Below are positions 25,879 to 33,947 of a stretch of DNA of 64,000 nt, piece by piece. The notes below the pieces were generated by a model. It did no database searches, was not told the origin of the DNA, and saw nothing but the letters and a program-made list of their open reading frames with translations. The first letter of the stretch is position 1, and each line of letters begins with the position of its first letter. The translations under genes and the position numbers were made by a program. This DNA is from Planococcus plakortidis (lineage in GTDB: Bacteria > Bacillota > Bacilli > Bacillales_A > Planococcaceae): assembly GCF_001687605.2 (NCBI RefSeq), contig NZ_CP016539.2:1704501-1768500 (forward strand), written 5' to 3'.

Positions 25879-27486
25879 ATGATAGCAGTAAATGATGTAT
25901 CCTTGCGTTTTGGCGACCGCAAATTGTTTGAAGACGTCAACATCCAGTTCAACCCGGGCAATTGTTACGGCTTGATCGGGGCGAACGGAGCCGGTAAATC
26001 GACGTTCATCAAGATCCTTTCGGGTGAACTCGAAGCACAATCGGGGAATGTTTCCCTGGGCTCAGGCGAACGCCTTGCCGTATTGAAGCAGAACCACTTT
26101 GAATACGAAGAGCATGTAGTCCTCGATACGGTCATCATGGGCCATAAAAAACTCTATGACGTCATGTCCGAGAAAAACGCCATCTATATGAAAGAAGATT
26201 TTTCCGACGAAGACGGCATGCGCGCTGCCGAACTTGAGGGTGAATTCGCAGACCTGAATGGCTGGGAAGCGGAATCCGAAGCCGCCATCCTGTTGCAGGG
26301 ACTCGGCATTTCCGAAGATCTTCACGACAAGAAAATGGCGGAACTCTCCGGATCGGATAAAGTGAAAGTGCTTTTGGCACAAGCCCTGTTCGGCAAACCG
26401 GATGTACTTCTTCTGGATGAGCCGACCAACCACTTGGACTTGAAAGCCATCCAATGGCTGGAAGAATTCCTGATCAATTTCGACAATACGGTCATCGTCG
26501 TATCACATGACCGCCACTTCCTCAATAAAGTGTGCACGCATATTGCAGACCTTGACTTCGGGAAAATCCAGTTGTATGTCGGGAACTACGATTTCTGGTA
26601 CGAATCCAGCCAATTGGCGACTCGCCTGGCATCCGACCAAAATGCGAAAAAAGAAGAAAAGATCAAAGAACTGCAGGCCTTCATTGCCCGTTTCTCTGCC
26701 AATGCTTCGAAATCCAAGCAGGCAACTTCCCGGAAGAAAATGCTCGATAAAATCGAGTTGGACGACATCCGCCCGTCTTCCCGTAAATACCCGTTTGTCA
26801 ACTTCACCATCGGCCGCGAAATCGGCAATGATGTACTGACGGTTAAAGACCTGAGCCAAACAGTCGACGGCAAGCAATTATTGAACAACATCAGCTTCAA
26901 TATGAACAAGGACGATAAAATCGTCCTGATCGGCGACCCGTTAGCCAAATCCGCCCTTCTGCGCATCCTGGCTGAAGAGGACGAACCGGCAACAGGCTCA
27001 GCCCGCTGGGGTGTCACGACTTCACGCGCCTACTTGCCGATCGACAATACCGAGTACTTCGAAGGCAGTGAAACTTCCCTTGTGGATTGGCTACGCCAGT
27101 ATTCACCGGAAGATGAAAGCGAAACCTTCCTTCGCGGATTCCTTGGCAGAATGCTGTTCTCCGGCGAAGAAGTGAAAAAGAAACCTTCCGTCTTATCGGG
27201 TGGCGAAAAAGTGCGCTGCATGCTATCGAAAATGATGCTGTCGCATGCCAACGTGCTGCTACTGGATGAACCGACGAACCACTTGGACCTGGAATCGATC
27301 CAAGCCCTGAACAATGGCATGATCGCTTTCAAAGGCGCAATGGTCTTCACTTCCCATGACCACCAGTTTATCCAGACCGTTGCGAACCGTGTCATCGAGA
27401 TCCAGGAAGATGGCTCGATTCTCGACAAGCAATTGACTTATGATGAATTCTTGGAATGGAAAGAAGCACAAGGCATCGCCAAATGA
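25879..27486 (+). CDS. ABC-F ATPase, YbiT/YkpA type
   Basis: A 535-residue cytoplasmic protein with two ABC domains and no membrane part. ABC-F proteins bind the ribosomal E site and adjust translation. The first domain has GANGAGKST (near residue 35), the unusual signature ELSGSDKVKV and VLLLDEPTNHLD. The linker is Lys-rich (QNAKKEEKIKELQAFIARFS). In the second domain the P-loop is degenerate (GDPLAKSALL) while LSGGEKVRCML and LLLDEPTNHLD are kept. That asymmetry is seen in the YbiT/YkpA subgroup. There is no reason to call it an antibiotic-resistance factor. It is monocistronic with a strong terminator. A second ABC-F lies at 58695. Confidence 0.92.
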   Translation: MIAVNDVSLRFGDRKLFEDVNIQFNPGNCYGLIGANGAGKSTFIKILSGELEAQSGNVSLGSGERLAVLKQNHFEYEEHVVLDTVIMGHKKLYDVMSEKNAIYMKEDFSDEDGMRAAELEGEFADLNGWEAESEAAILLQGLGISEDLHDKKMAELSGSDKVKVLLAQALFGKPDVLLLDEPTNHLDLKAIQWLEEFLINFDNTVIVVSHDRHFLNKVCTHIADLDFGKIQLYVGNYDFWYESSQLATRLASDQNAKKEEKIKELQAFIARFSANASKSKQATSRKKMLDKIELDDIRPSSRKYPFVNFTIGREIGNDVLTVKDLSQTVDGKQLLNNISFNMNKDDKIVLIGDPLAKSALLRILAEEDEPATGSARWGVTTSRAYLPIDNTEYFEGSETSLVDWLRQYSPEDESETFLRGFLGRMLFSGEEVKKKPSVLSGGEKVRCMLSKMMLSHANVLLLDEPTNHLDLESIQALNNGMIAFKGAMVFTSHDHQFIQTVANRVIEIQEDGSILDKQLTYDEFLEWKEAQGIAK

Positions 27487-27498
27487 TTGCCTGACATG

Positions 27499-27538
27499 AA
27501 AAACCCCCTCAGAAACGGCGTTTCTGAGGGGGTTTTTC
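27499..27538. terminator. Strong bidirectional terminator
   Basis: Stem AAAACCCCCTCAGAAACG / CGTTTCTGAGGGGGTTTTT between convergent genes. Confidence 0.92.
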
Positions 27539-27552
27539 GATTCGTTTCGGAT

Positions 27553-28029
27553 TTATTTCAGGAAACGTTTTACGGCTTTACCGGCTGGAAGTTTCGCCGC
27601 CAGCTGGTCACCGGAATTCGCCAATTTGCTTAACACTTTCAAGAGGTCTTCATCCCCTGCCCAATGTTCCGTGACGACTTCTTTCGGGAACCGGTTCAGG
27701 ACAGTATTGAGGACGTAAACCGCAACGATGACATCGTCCATGAAGCCGCCCGGGCCGACCAGGATTTCCGGCAGCAGGTCGATAGGTGCCATAAAGTATA
27801 GCACACCGGCCCCGACATAGGCTTTGCTTTTCTTATCGATACGGCTGTCAAGCAGCAGGCGCGTCAATAGATGGAAAAGGTCTGGCGCAAAAAAGACAAA
27901 TTGGCCTGCTGAATCCAATTTCGAAGATTTACTTTCGAGCCAATTATGCACTCTCACACGAAGCTTTTGATAAAAATCCTGTTGTTTTTCCTCACTCGGC
28001 AATGATTTGCTCAAATATTCGTTCTCCAT
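27553..28029 (-). CDS. YkvA-like DUF1232 membrane protein
   Basis: A 158-residue protein of the DUF1232 family. The conserved core is KKSKAYVGAGVLYFMAPIDL followed by LPEILVGPGGFMDDVIVAV (about residues 85-122), where a hydrophobic stretch interrupted by Pro and Asp forms the membrane-associated domain. An amphipathic N-terminal helix precedes it. The function is unknown in any species I know. AAGGGG precedes ATG 28029. It is followed downstream by the bidirectional terminator, and upstream by the divergent cold-shock gene on the same strand with a 25-base gap, so the two are likely cotranscribed from the SigB-like promoter at 28301. Confidence 0.85.
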   Translation of the reverse strand: MENEYLSKSLPSEEKQQDFYQKLRVRVHNWLESKSSKLDSAGQFVFFAPDLFHLLTRLLLDSRIDKKSKAYVGAGVLYFMAPIDLLPEILVGPGGFMDDVIVAVYVLNTVLNRFPKEVVTEHWAGDEDLLKVLSKLANSGDQLAAKLPAGKAVKRFLK

Positions 28030-28053
28030 ATGCGTTCCCCTTTCCTCCGGCGA

Positions 28054-28260
28054 TCAAAAGACTAGTGTGACGTTTGTCGCTACCCGCTCTTTCCCGGGTG
28101 CCCCGTCATAAACCGTGAATTCGACGTGCTGGTTCGGCATGAACCGGCGGAACCCTTCTTCATTGATATTGATCGTTTCGAAATAGAATAGCTCGCCTGT
28201 ATCGCCCTCGATATAGCCGAATCCTTTATCGTCATTGAATTCCTTGACTTTTCCTTGCAT
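28054..28260 (-). CDS. Divergent cold-shock-domain protein
   Basis: A 68-residue OB-fold. RNP1-like KGFGYIEG is kept (residues 12-19), but the RNP2 position reads ELFYFET in place of VFVHF, and the rest (RFMPNQHVEFTVYDGAPGKE) differs strongly from the two canonical cold-shock proteins here. It probably still binds nucleic acid but with changed base stacking. ATG 28260 is chosen for GGAGGAGG 8 bases upstream. A near-perfect SigB-type promoter lies 40 bases upstream, suggesting general-stress rather than cold induction. It is probably cotranscribed with the DUF1232 gene. Confidence 0.8.
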   Translation of the reverse strand: MQGKVKEFNDDKGFGYIEGDTGELFYFETININEEGFRRFMPNQHVEFTVYDGAPGKERVATNVTLVF

Positions 28261-28300
28261 GGATAATCCTCCTCCATTTTCTTGGCAATCTCTTTTAGAT

Positions 28301-28327
28301 ATACCCGGATAAACAGGAAGATTAAAC
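28301..28327 (-). promoter_or_regulatory. SigB-type general stress promoter
   Basis: Minus strand GTTTAA, 15 bases, GGGTAT: both hexamers match the SigB consensus exactly. It lies 41 bases upstream of the divergent cold-shock gene. Confidence 0.7.
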
Positions 28328-28360
28328 AATAGCTCCGTTGAGGGGAAAAATCCCCATCAA

Positions 28361-28388
28361 AAAAGAACTGCCTTAACGGCAGTTCTTG
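28361..28388 (-). terminator. csp terminator
   Basis: Stem AAGAACTGCC / GGCAGTTCTT (minus strand) followed by a T run, after the stop at 28399. Confidence 0.9.
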
Positions 28389-28398
28389 GATTGGAGAA

Positions 28399-28599
28399 TT
28401 AAAGTTTAGTTACGTTAGTAGCTTGAGGTCCGCGGTTGCCTTCCTCTACTTCAAATTCCACGCGTTGTCCTTCGTCAAGCGTCTTAAAGCCTTCGCCTTG
28501 GATCGCTGAGAAGTGTACGAATACGTCGTCTCCGCCTTCAACTTCGATGAAGCCGAAACCTTTTTCTGAGTTAAACCATTTTACTGTACCTTCTTGCAT
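28399..28599 (-). CDS. Major cold-shock protein, CspA family
   Basis: A 66-residue single-stranded nucleic-acid-binding OB-fold that acts as an RNA chaperone. RNP1 KGFGFIEV and RNP2 DVFVHFSAI are canonical, and the ending [10 protein letters not shown] is typical of Bacillus CspB/C/D. AGGAGG lies 7 bases before ATG 28599. The long leader contains nested inverted repeats (28632-28740) which may be a temperature-responsive structure. It is monocistronic. A relative with a His-His N-terminus lies at 61382. Confidence 0.95.
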   Translation of the reverse strand: MQEGTVKWFNSEKGFGFIEVEGGDDVFVHFSAIQGEGFKTLDEGQRVEFEVEEGNRGPQATNVTKL

Positions 28600-29014
28600 G
28601 TTAAATTACCTCCTGTGGTAAACAAAATTTTTCAATATGCGAACTTTCATAAAAAAAATTCACATATTCCCAAAAGTACCGACACTTGCTGATCACTTTT
28701 GGGAATATGTGAATAGCTGTTGCGGAAGTTCGTATGTTGAATTACCTTAATTATATCAAATTGACTATAAAAGTCAAACAAATCTAAAAACTTTCTGAAT
28801 TTTTTCCAAACATTCAATTCCTCTTTCTAAAAAATCCTTATATGCATTATGCCAAATTTATGGGAAATTGTAAAGGATTAATGCGTGGGTGGCCGACGGT
28901 CCGGAAGTTTGTATTGACTGCCCCATTCACGTAAAATAAGGGATAGAAACGCGCAGAATGAAACCTTTTCCTGCGCCGGACGTATAGTTTAGTAGCCGCT
29001 AAGGAGGTTAAAGC
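28600..29014. other. Region between csp and xpaC
   Basis: A 415-base divergent intergenic region. The left part is the csp leader with its nested hairpin. 28741-28850 is very A+T-rich (about 75%) and likely carries the csp promoter and upstream activating DNA. The right part leads into xpaC. I see no further gene. Confidence 0.5.
28632..28740 (-). repeat. Nested inverted repeats in the csp leader
   Basis: Inner arms 28659-28677 and 28695-28713 are a perfect 19-base inverted repeat around a 17-base loop. Outer arms 28632-28646 and 28726-28740 match at 13 of 15 positions, with two differences that are G-U compatible in RNA. The pair lies 33 to 141 bases upstream of the csp start, in the transcribed leader. 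Confidence 0.8.
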
Positions 29015-29719
29015 ATGAAACCCATTAAGCCGATCGAAAACTTCATCAAAAGACAATCGGTCAGCCTCCCTCTCATGTCCGCCGTGTTCCCGATCCTCTA
29101 TCTGGGTGCAGAAATCGGGCTGCTCGCTTCCGGTGCTGTTGCAGCCGGCACTTACTTTGCCAGCAATACATCGATGAAGCAATATCAGCTGTCGAGTGAT
29201 TCAAAACAGCTCGGCATGACAAGAAGCGAATACCGCAATATCCGCGTGCAGATCAAGGAAGGCAAAGAAAAAATCAAAACCTTGCAAAGCCAATATTATA
29301 AAGTACGTTCCATCTCCTCGTTCAAGCAATTGATGGATATGGTCAAGATCGCCAATAAAATCATGGCAATCGTCCAGCAAAACCCGCGCAAATTCTACCT
29401 GGCAGAACCGTTCTTCTATTCGCATCTGGATTCTGCCATCGAATTGACCGGAAAATATACATTATTGGTCGGACAGCCTGTCAAAGACATGGAGATGCGC
29501 ATTGCATTGCAGGAAACCCGCGAAATGCTCCGTTCCCTCCAACAGGTGATGGAAGCCGACCTGAAACGCGTATTGTCCACCGACGTGGAACAATTGCGCA
29601 TGGAACTGGATTACGCACGCCTTGCTGTCGACCAGCACCATACTAGAGCGCTCGAGCAGCAACAGCAAATCGAACATAAAGGAGACATGGAAAATGACCA
29701 ACAATCAGACGAGAAATGA
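29015..29719 (+). CDS. xpaC: XpaC family membrane-associated protein
   Basis: 234 residues. Residues 20-50 carry a hydrophobic segment (PLMSAVFPILYLGAEIGLLA, then GAVAAGTYFAS); the rest is coiled-coil-like helix (REYRNIRVQIKEGKEKIKTL; REMLRSLQQVMEADLKRVLS). XpaC was first named for hydrolysis of a chromogenic phosphate, but its biochemical role is unproven. Its gene pairs with telA (yaaN) in B. subtilis, as here, where telA starts inside the last codons of xpaC (26-base overlap). AAGGAGG lies 7 bases before ATG 29015. Confidence 0.88.
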   Translation: MKPIKPIENFIKRQSVSLPLMSAVFPILYLGAEIGLLASGAVAAGTYFASNTSMKQYQLSSDSKQLGMTRSEYRNIRVQIKEGKEKIKTLQSQYYKVRSISSFKQLMDMVKIANKIMAIVQQNPRKFYLAEPFFYSHLDSAIELTGKYTLLVGQPVKDMEMRIALQETREMLRSLQQVMEADLKRVLSTDVEQLRMELDYARLAVDQHHTRALEQQQQIEHKGDMENDQQSDEK

Positions 29720-30863
29720 GTTGGATGAGCTTCTTGGAACGCCGTTTGGCATGGAAGAAACCTCCCAGCAAACTCAATTGGCACAAACAGAAGGCCAGCC
29801 TGTCGCACTGCTCGACCGCTTGAGTGCCGAGGAACAGGAAAAAGCCCGCGAGTTGGCCAAGCAGATCCCGACCGGCAACCGGGAAGCGATCCTCACATAC
29901 GGCGCCAATGCGCAAAACCAGCTGAGCCAGTTCTCGCATAAAATGCTCGATCATGTCCAGCGCAAGGATATCGGCCCTGTCGGGGATGTGCTCCATGACC
30001 TGATGAAGAAGCTCGAACAGCTGAACCCCGAAGAACTGACCCAGAAAAAGCAAAAAGGGCTGCGCAAAATGTTCAACCGCGCCAAATACTCCGTCCAGGA
30101 AATGATGAGCAAATACCAAAAGTTAAGCACACAAGTCGACCGGATCAGCGTCCAGCTTGACCATTCAAAACGCGGATTATTGGAAGATGTCCAGATGCTC
30201 GAGCAATTATATGACCAGAACAAGACCTATTTCCAGGCCTTGAACGTCTATATTGCCGCAGCGGAAATCAAACGGGATGAGATCATGAACGAAACGATTC
30301 CCGCATTGCGCAAAAAAGCCGAGGCATCCAACGACCAGATGGCCTATCAGGAAGTGAACGATATGGTCCAGTACGTCGACCGATTGGAAAAACGTCTTTA
30401 TGACCTGCAATTGTCCCGTCAGATCACCATACAAAGCGCGCCGCAGATCCGCATGATCCAACAGACCAACCAAACGCTTGCAGAAAAAATCCAATCGTCG
30501 ATCATGACGTCCATCCCCTTATGGAAAAATCAGATCGCTATCGCTTTGACCTTGAACAAGCAGATGAAAGCGGTCGAGGCACAAAAACAAGTGACGGCCA
30601 CTACAAACGACCTGCTTTTGAAAAACTCGGAAATGCTCAAGATGAATTCGATCGAAACCGCACGTGAGAACGAGCGCGGCATTGTCGAGATCGAAACCTT
30701 GAAGCAAACGCAAGAGAATCTGCTTGAGACGATCGAAGAAACCTTGAAAATCCAGGCGGAAGGCCGTCGTAACCGTAAAGCGGCAGAGCTTGAAATCGGC
30801 CGTATGGAAGAAGACTTGAAGCAACGGCTGCTCGCTATCCACGATGGCCAGGAAAAGAACTGA
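29694..30863 (+). CDS. telA: TelA/YaaN toxic-anion-resistance family protein
   Basis: 389 residues of mostly alpha-helical, soluble sequence. The family shows here as SQFSHKMLDHVQRKDIGPVG, NEDL-like MKKLEQLNPEEL, NVYIAAAEIKRDEIMNETIP and SIMTSIPLWKNQIAIALTLN. TelA proteins are tied to tellurite, lantibiotic and cell-wall-antibiotic tolerance; the mechanism is not settled. ATG 29694 is fixed by GGAGA within xpaC, and overlap indicates translational coupling. It ends in a terminator and converges with the VWA gene. Confidence 0.92.
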   Translation: MTNNQTRNELDELLGTPFGMEETSQQTQLAQTEGQPVALLDRLSAEEQEKARELAKQIPTGNREAILTYGANAQNQLSQFSHKMLDHVQRKDIGPVGDVLHDLMKKLEQLNPEELTQKKQKGLRKMFNRAKYSVQEMMSKYQKLSTQVDRISVQLDHSKRGLLEDVQMLEQLYDQNKTYFQALNVYIAAAEIKRDEIMNETIPALRKKAEASNDQMAYQEVNDMVQYVDRLEKRLYDLQLSRQITIQSAPQIRMIQQTNQTLAEKIQSSIMTSIPLWKNQIAIALTLNKQMKAVEAQKQVTATTNDLLLKNSEMLKMNSIETARENERGIVEIETLKQTQENLLETIEETLKIQAEGRRNRKAAELEIGRMEEDLKQRLLAIHDGQEKN

Positions 30864-30866
30864 CTA

Positions 30867-30896
30867 AACCCCTCCGCACAACTTGCGGAGGGGTTT
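30867..30896. terminator. Bidirectional terminator
   Basis: Stem AACCCCTCCGCA / TGCGGAGGGGTT between telA and the convergent VWA gene. Confidence 0.85.
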
Positions 30897-30907
30897 TGGC
30901 TTTCCTC

Positions 30908-32764
30908 TTACAATGCCTGTACGACCAGGTGCAAGGTGCGTTTCAATAAGCGCAGCGTCTGCTCGACAAATTGCTCCAGAGAATCAGCGCTGACCGATTT
31001 ATTGCCATACAACATCCGGTAAAACGCTGCTTGTTCTTCGCTTGTCGGTTCACCGCTTAAAAACAAATGCATCACTTCGATGCCCATTTTCCCCGTTTCT
31101 GACACTGCCTGTGCCGTATCGATGATGCCGTTATCGGCATAATTATAGGCAGAAGGCTCGCCGTCTGAAAAGACCAGCATGAAGCGGTGTTTTTCCGGAC
31201 GCTGTTTCAGTCGTTCGGCCATCCAGCGAATCGCAAAGCCGTCCCGATTGTCCTCGTGGGCATCCAGCGACAGGATCTCCGCAGCATGGTCCGCCGCTCC
31301 GTCCGTGAATTTATGCAGCCATTCGAAATAATTAGGCTGTTGATCATCCCCCGCCTCATAGGCATCCTCATAAAATACCACAATCTCATGAGGTATATGG
31401 AGCGCCCTTAAAACATCGTGGAACAACAGCACCGACTGCTTCGTTTCGTCGAGCTTGTCGACCATTGAAGCGGAGCCGTCGATCATCAAGCTGAAAACCG
31501 CATCCAATTGTTTTGAAGGGGCGGTTTTCCGGTAGAAAGGCTTTGGCCGTTCATCGGTGATGAGCGGCAATAGATTTTTTGACAGGCGGCCGGCATGCAA
31601 ATTGGTGCGCTCGCTTTCGATGCGCTGCTGCATGCGCTTTTGCATTTCCTTCAGCAATGCACGCACATAGGGAGCTTGTTCACTGCGCCAGTGCTGCAGC
31701 CGCTGGCGGTCGATCGGCAAAGCTTCGATGCGCGATTCGTAATATACGACACCATCGTTCGCTGAACCGAAGCGGCCGTTCGCTTTTTTCGGCTTCTTTT
31801 CATCTTTTCTGCGCTCATCGGCCAGGTTGTCTTCCTTGTGTTCGCCTTTCGATTCACCCGTTCCGGTCTGTTCGACTTCCCCTGAGCCCTCTTCTTCCCT
31901 GCCTCCATCGGCAAGCTTTGAATCCCCGCGCTCGAGTTCGTATTCAAGCGCAGCCGCATTATTCAACTCGGTTTCACGGTGCCACGATTGGAACCATTCT
32001 TCGATTGTGTCGATTTCTTCTTGCTCGCCGGATTGCTCAGCCTCAATGCCTTCATGATATCTAGGCGGCGGCGTTTTTTCAGCCGGTTCACCGAATGTGT
32101 AATACGTATGGAGAATATCCGATTCCAGTAAATATTCCAGCCGGGGCATGATCCTCTGGATGGTCCTTACAGAATCGGCAGTGGAATCGGCACTGAATAA
32201 GTCGGTCCATGATAGAAACAAGGGATCCAGCTCTTCACTTATGGAAGCCTCCTTGCCACGCAGTTTCAAATAAGCTGCATTGAGGAAGGCATCTGCCCAA
32301 AACCCCTTCTTCCGATTCTGTTCCAGCTGGTCGGTATGGAACGCGATGGCGATTTTTTCCCTCACTTCAAATACGTGCCTGGTCCCTGGACGTTCCGCTA
32401 CGATGCGGTCGCTTAATCGGAACTCTTCTGCCATCAACAGCAATTGCGCGGCAAGGTCGGGCAATCGGGACTCAGACTGCTCAAAATCGCGCCAGGAGCG
32501 CAAGCTGAAATGGCGCCAAAAACCAGCGCCCATTAAATAAATATCCGAAAGATAGCCAGCCTCCTCGATTTCCTTTGGCCGATGGCGCCAGAACACGCTC
32601 ATCGAGACGGCCCCTTCAGATGGCCGGAACTCCCATAATTTCCGAGTCGTCAAGCGGAGGTAAGGCGCGGATGACAACGCCCTTGCAAGCTGTTGCATCC
32701 GGTTGAGCAGTCCCGTATCAACCGTTTCATTATTGAATTGGATAAAGCGATTGATTGAAGTCAT
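30908..32764 (-). CDS. VWA-domain protein, NorD/YojO type
   Basis: 618 residues. The long N-terminal part is helical and unlike known enzymes. A charged Glu/Lys-rich linker spans about 270-335 (EEGSGEVEQTGTGESKGEHK). The C-terminal von Willebrand A domain has an intact metal site: FSLMIDGSASMVDKL (DxSxS near residue 428), then VFSDGEPSAYNY near 535. It works with the MoxR-type ATPase gene 9 bases upstream; such MoxR-VWA pairs remodel or metal-load partner proteins. The name NorD comes from nitric oxide reductase activation, but no nor genes are here. The closest genomic parallel is the B. subtilis yojN-yojO pair. Confidence 0.85.
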   Translation of the reverse strand: MTSINRFIQFNNETVDTGLLNRMQQLARALSSAPYLRLTTRKLWEFRPSEGAVSMSVFWRHRPKEIEEAGYLSDIYLMGAGFWRHFSLRSWRDFEQSESRLPDLAAQLLLMAEEFRLSDRIVAERPGTRHVFEVREKIAIAFHTDQLEQNRKKGFWADAFLNAAYLKLRGKEASISEELDPLFLSWTDLFSADSTADSVRTIQRIMPRLEYLLESDILHTYYTFGEPAEKTPPPRYHEGIEAEQSGEQEEIDTIEEWFQSWHRETELNNAAALEYELERGDSKLADGGREEEGSGEVEQTGTGESKGEHKEDNLADERRKDEKKPKKANGRFGSANDGVVYYESRIEALPIDRQRLQHWRSEQAPYVRALLKEMQKRMQQRIESERTNLHAGRLSKNLLPLITDERPKPFYRKTAPSKQLDAVFSLMIDGSASMVDKLDETKQSVLLFHDVLRALHIPHEIVVFYEDAYEAGDDQQPNYFEWLHKFTDGAADHAAEILSLDAHEDNRDGFAIRWMAERLKQRPEKHRFMLVFSDGEPSAYNYADNGIIDTAQAVSETGKMGIEVMHLFLSGEPTSEEQAAFYRMLYGNKSVSADSLEQFVEQTLRLLKRTLHLVVQAL

Positions 32765-32773
32765 CCTGCATCC

Positions 32774-33631
32774 CTACTTTCGCCAAGTATTCGCCAGATC
32801 CATCAACAGCGTCCGTTCACTTTCATCATCCAGTTTTTCGGCGATTGCGTAACGGACGGCACGCAAAGGGTCGATATGCATTGCCAGCGCTGTGGCATCC
32901 AATAAGCTGCGGATCGAGGCGGCTTCTTCCGACATCAGGCCGTTTTCCACTTGCTTCATCAAATCGCCCGCCAAGTCCAATATGAACAATTTCAGCTTCG
33001 GGTCGGCGTCCGGGAATTGCCTATCCCAAAGGCCACGCAGCTGCTCACCAGATAGATAAGGAATCGGATAGGAGATGAAACGGTTCTTCAGCGCTTCATT
33101 CATAGGTGATGTCCCGATGTACCCTTCATTGATGGCAGCCAGCACCGAGAAATCCGGATGCGCCTGGATGACTTCGCCAGTAAATGGATTGGTCAGCATC
33201 CGCCGGTAATCGAGCGCACTGTGCAGGATCGGCAAGGTTTCGGCTTTTGCCATATTGATTTCGTCGATATAAAGAATATGGCCGTGTTTCATGGCCGTTA
33301 CGACAGGCCCTTCAACAAATTCAATCTCGCTTTGGCCATCACGCTGCACCAGTGTCTTAAAGCCGAGCAGTGCTTCCGCGTCCAAGTCGACCGAGCAGTT
33401 GATGCTTTGGATCGGCTGCTGGAACAAGTCAGATATGCTCTCGGCAAGCTTGGTTTTCCCTGCTCCTGTCGGCCCTTTCAATAGCACAGGCTTTTTCAAC
33501 ACAACGGCTGTCAGGATATCGTTCCATAAATTTTCATCAGGCGAGATATAACCGCCTTCCCCGATCAGGTTTGAATTTTCTGCATGGTCCCTTTGTGTCC
33601 GCTTCTTGATTTCTTCTTCAATAATCGTCAT
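32774..33631 (-). CDS. MoxR-type AAA+ ATPase (YojN-like)
   Basis: 285 residues. Walker A is GPTGAGKTKLAESI near residue 55, Walker B is ILYIDEINMAKAETLPILH near 120, and sensor-1-like AAINEGYIGTSPMNEALKNR near 175. The AAA+ core uses ATP to remodel a target, usually with the neighbouring VWA protein (30908-32764), with which it forms an operon. ATG 33631 was chosen over longer starts up to 33691 because the terminator at 33655-33684 would otherwise lie inside the gene, and because GGAGTGGGG lies just upstream. Confidence 0.9.
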   Translation of the reverse strand: MTIIEEEIKKRTQRDHAENSNLIGEGGYISPDENLWNDILTAVVLKKPVLLKGPTGAGKTKLAESISDLFQQPIQSINCSVDLDAEALLGFKTLVQRDGQSEIEFVEGPVVTAMKHGHILYIDEINMAKAETLPILHSALDYRRMLTNPFTGEVIQAHPDFSVLAAINEGYIGTSPMNEALKNRFISYPIPYLSGEQLRGLWDRQFPDADPKLKLFILDLAGDLMKQVENGLMSEEAASIRSLLDATALAMHIDPLRAVRYAIAEKLDDESERTLLMDLANTWRK

Positions 33632-33654
33632 TTGCCCCACTCCCGTCTCCATAG

Positions 33655-33684
33655 AAAAAACCGATGGCTTCATCGGTTTTTTGT
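33655..33684 (-). terminator. Intrinsic terminator
   Basis: Stem AAAAAACCGATG / CATCGGTTTTTT immediately after the stop of the small gene at 33688 and before the MoxR start. Confidence 0.85.
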
Positions 33685-33687
33685 TCA

Positions 33688-33885
33688 TCACTCGAAATAA
33701 GTTTTGTAATAGCCGCCGACTTTTCCAGTGTTGTCGACGACAAACAAGAATTCTTCCGTTTCGTTTTTCACATCATATTGCTGCCCTACCGTCAGCACAT
33801 TCGATACTAAAAATTTTGCGGCATCGGTGTGCTTGCAGGTTACGGTACGGGTTGTTTCTTTTTCCAGCCAATTCGTATGTATCAT
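33688..33885 (-). CDS. Small conserved protein (probable DUF6501-type)
   Basis: 65 residues (MIHTNWLEKETTRTVTCKHT, then QYDVKNETEEFLFVVDNTGK and VGGYYKTYFE). The pattern of a short beta-rich protein ending in GG(Y/F)YK-YFE resembles small Bacillus proteins that I recall as DUF6501; this attribution is tentative. ATG 33885 has AAAAGGA 9 bases upstream; the ATG at 33894 lies within it. It is monocistronic. The function is unknown. Confidence 0.7.
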   Translation of the reverse strand: MIHTNWLEKETTRTVTCKHTDAAKFLVSNVLTVGQQYDVKNETEEFLFVVDNTGKVGGYYKTYFE

Positions 33886-33947
33886 CGCTCTCATCCTTTT
33901 CCATCTATTTATAGCTAATTTCAGTATAAGGAAAACTCAGTGGAAAT

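Noticed and set aside
25879..27486. Antibiotic-resistance ABC-F call
   Set aside because: The degenerate second P-loop and linker place it with YbiT/YkpA-type housekeeping proteins, not Vga/Lsa/Msr resistance factors.
30908..32764. Nitric oxide reductase activation (NorD) role
   Set aside because: No norB/norC genes in the window; only the MoxR-VWA architecture supports the name.
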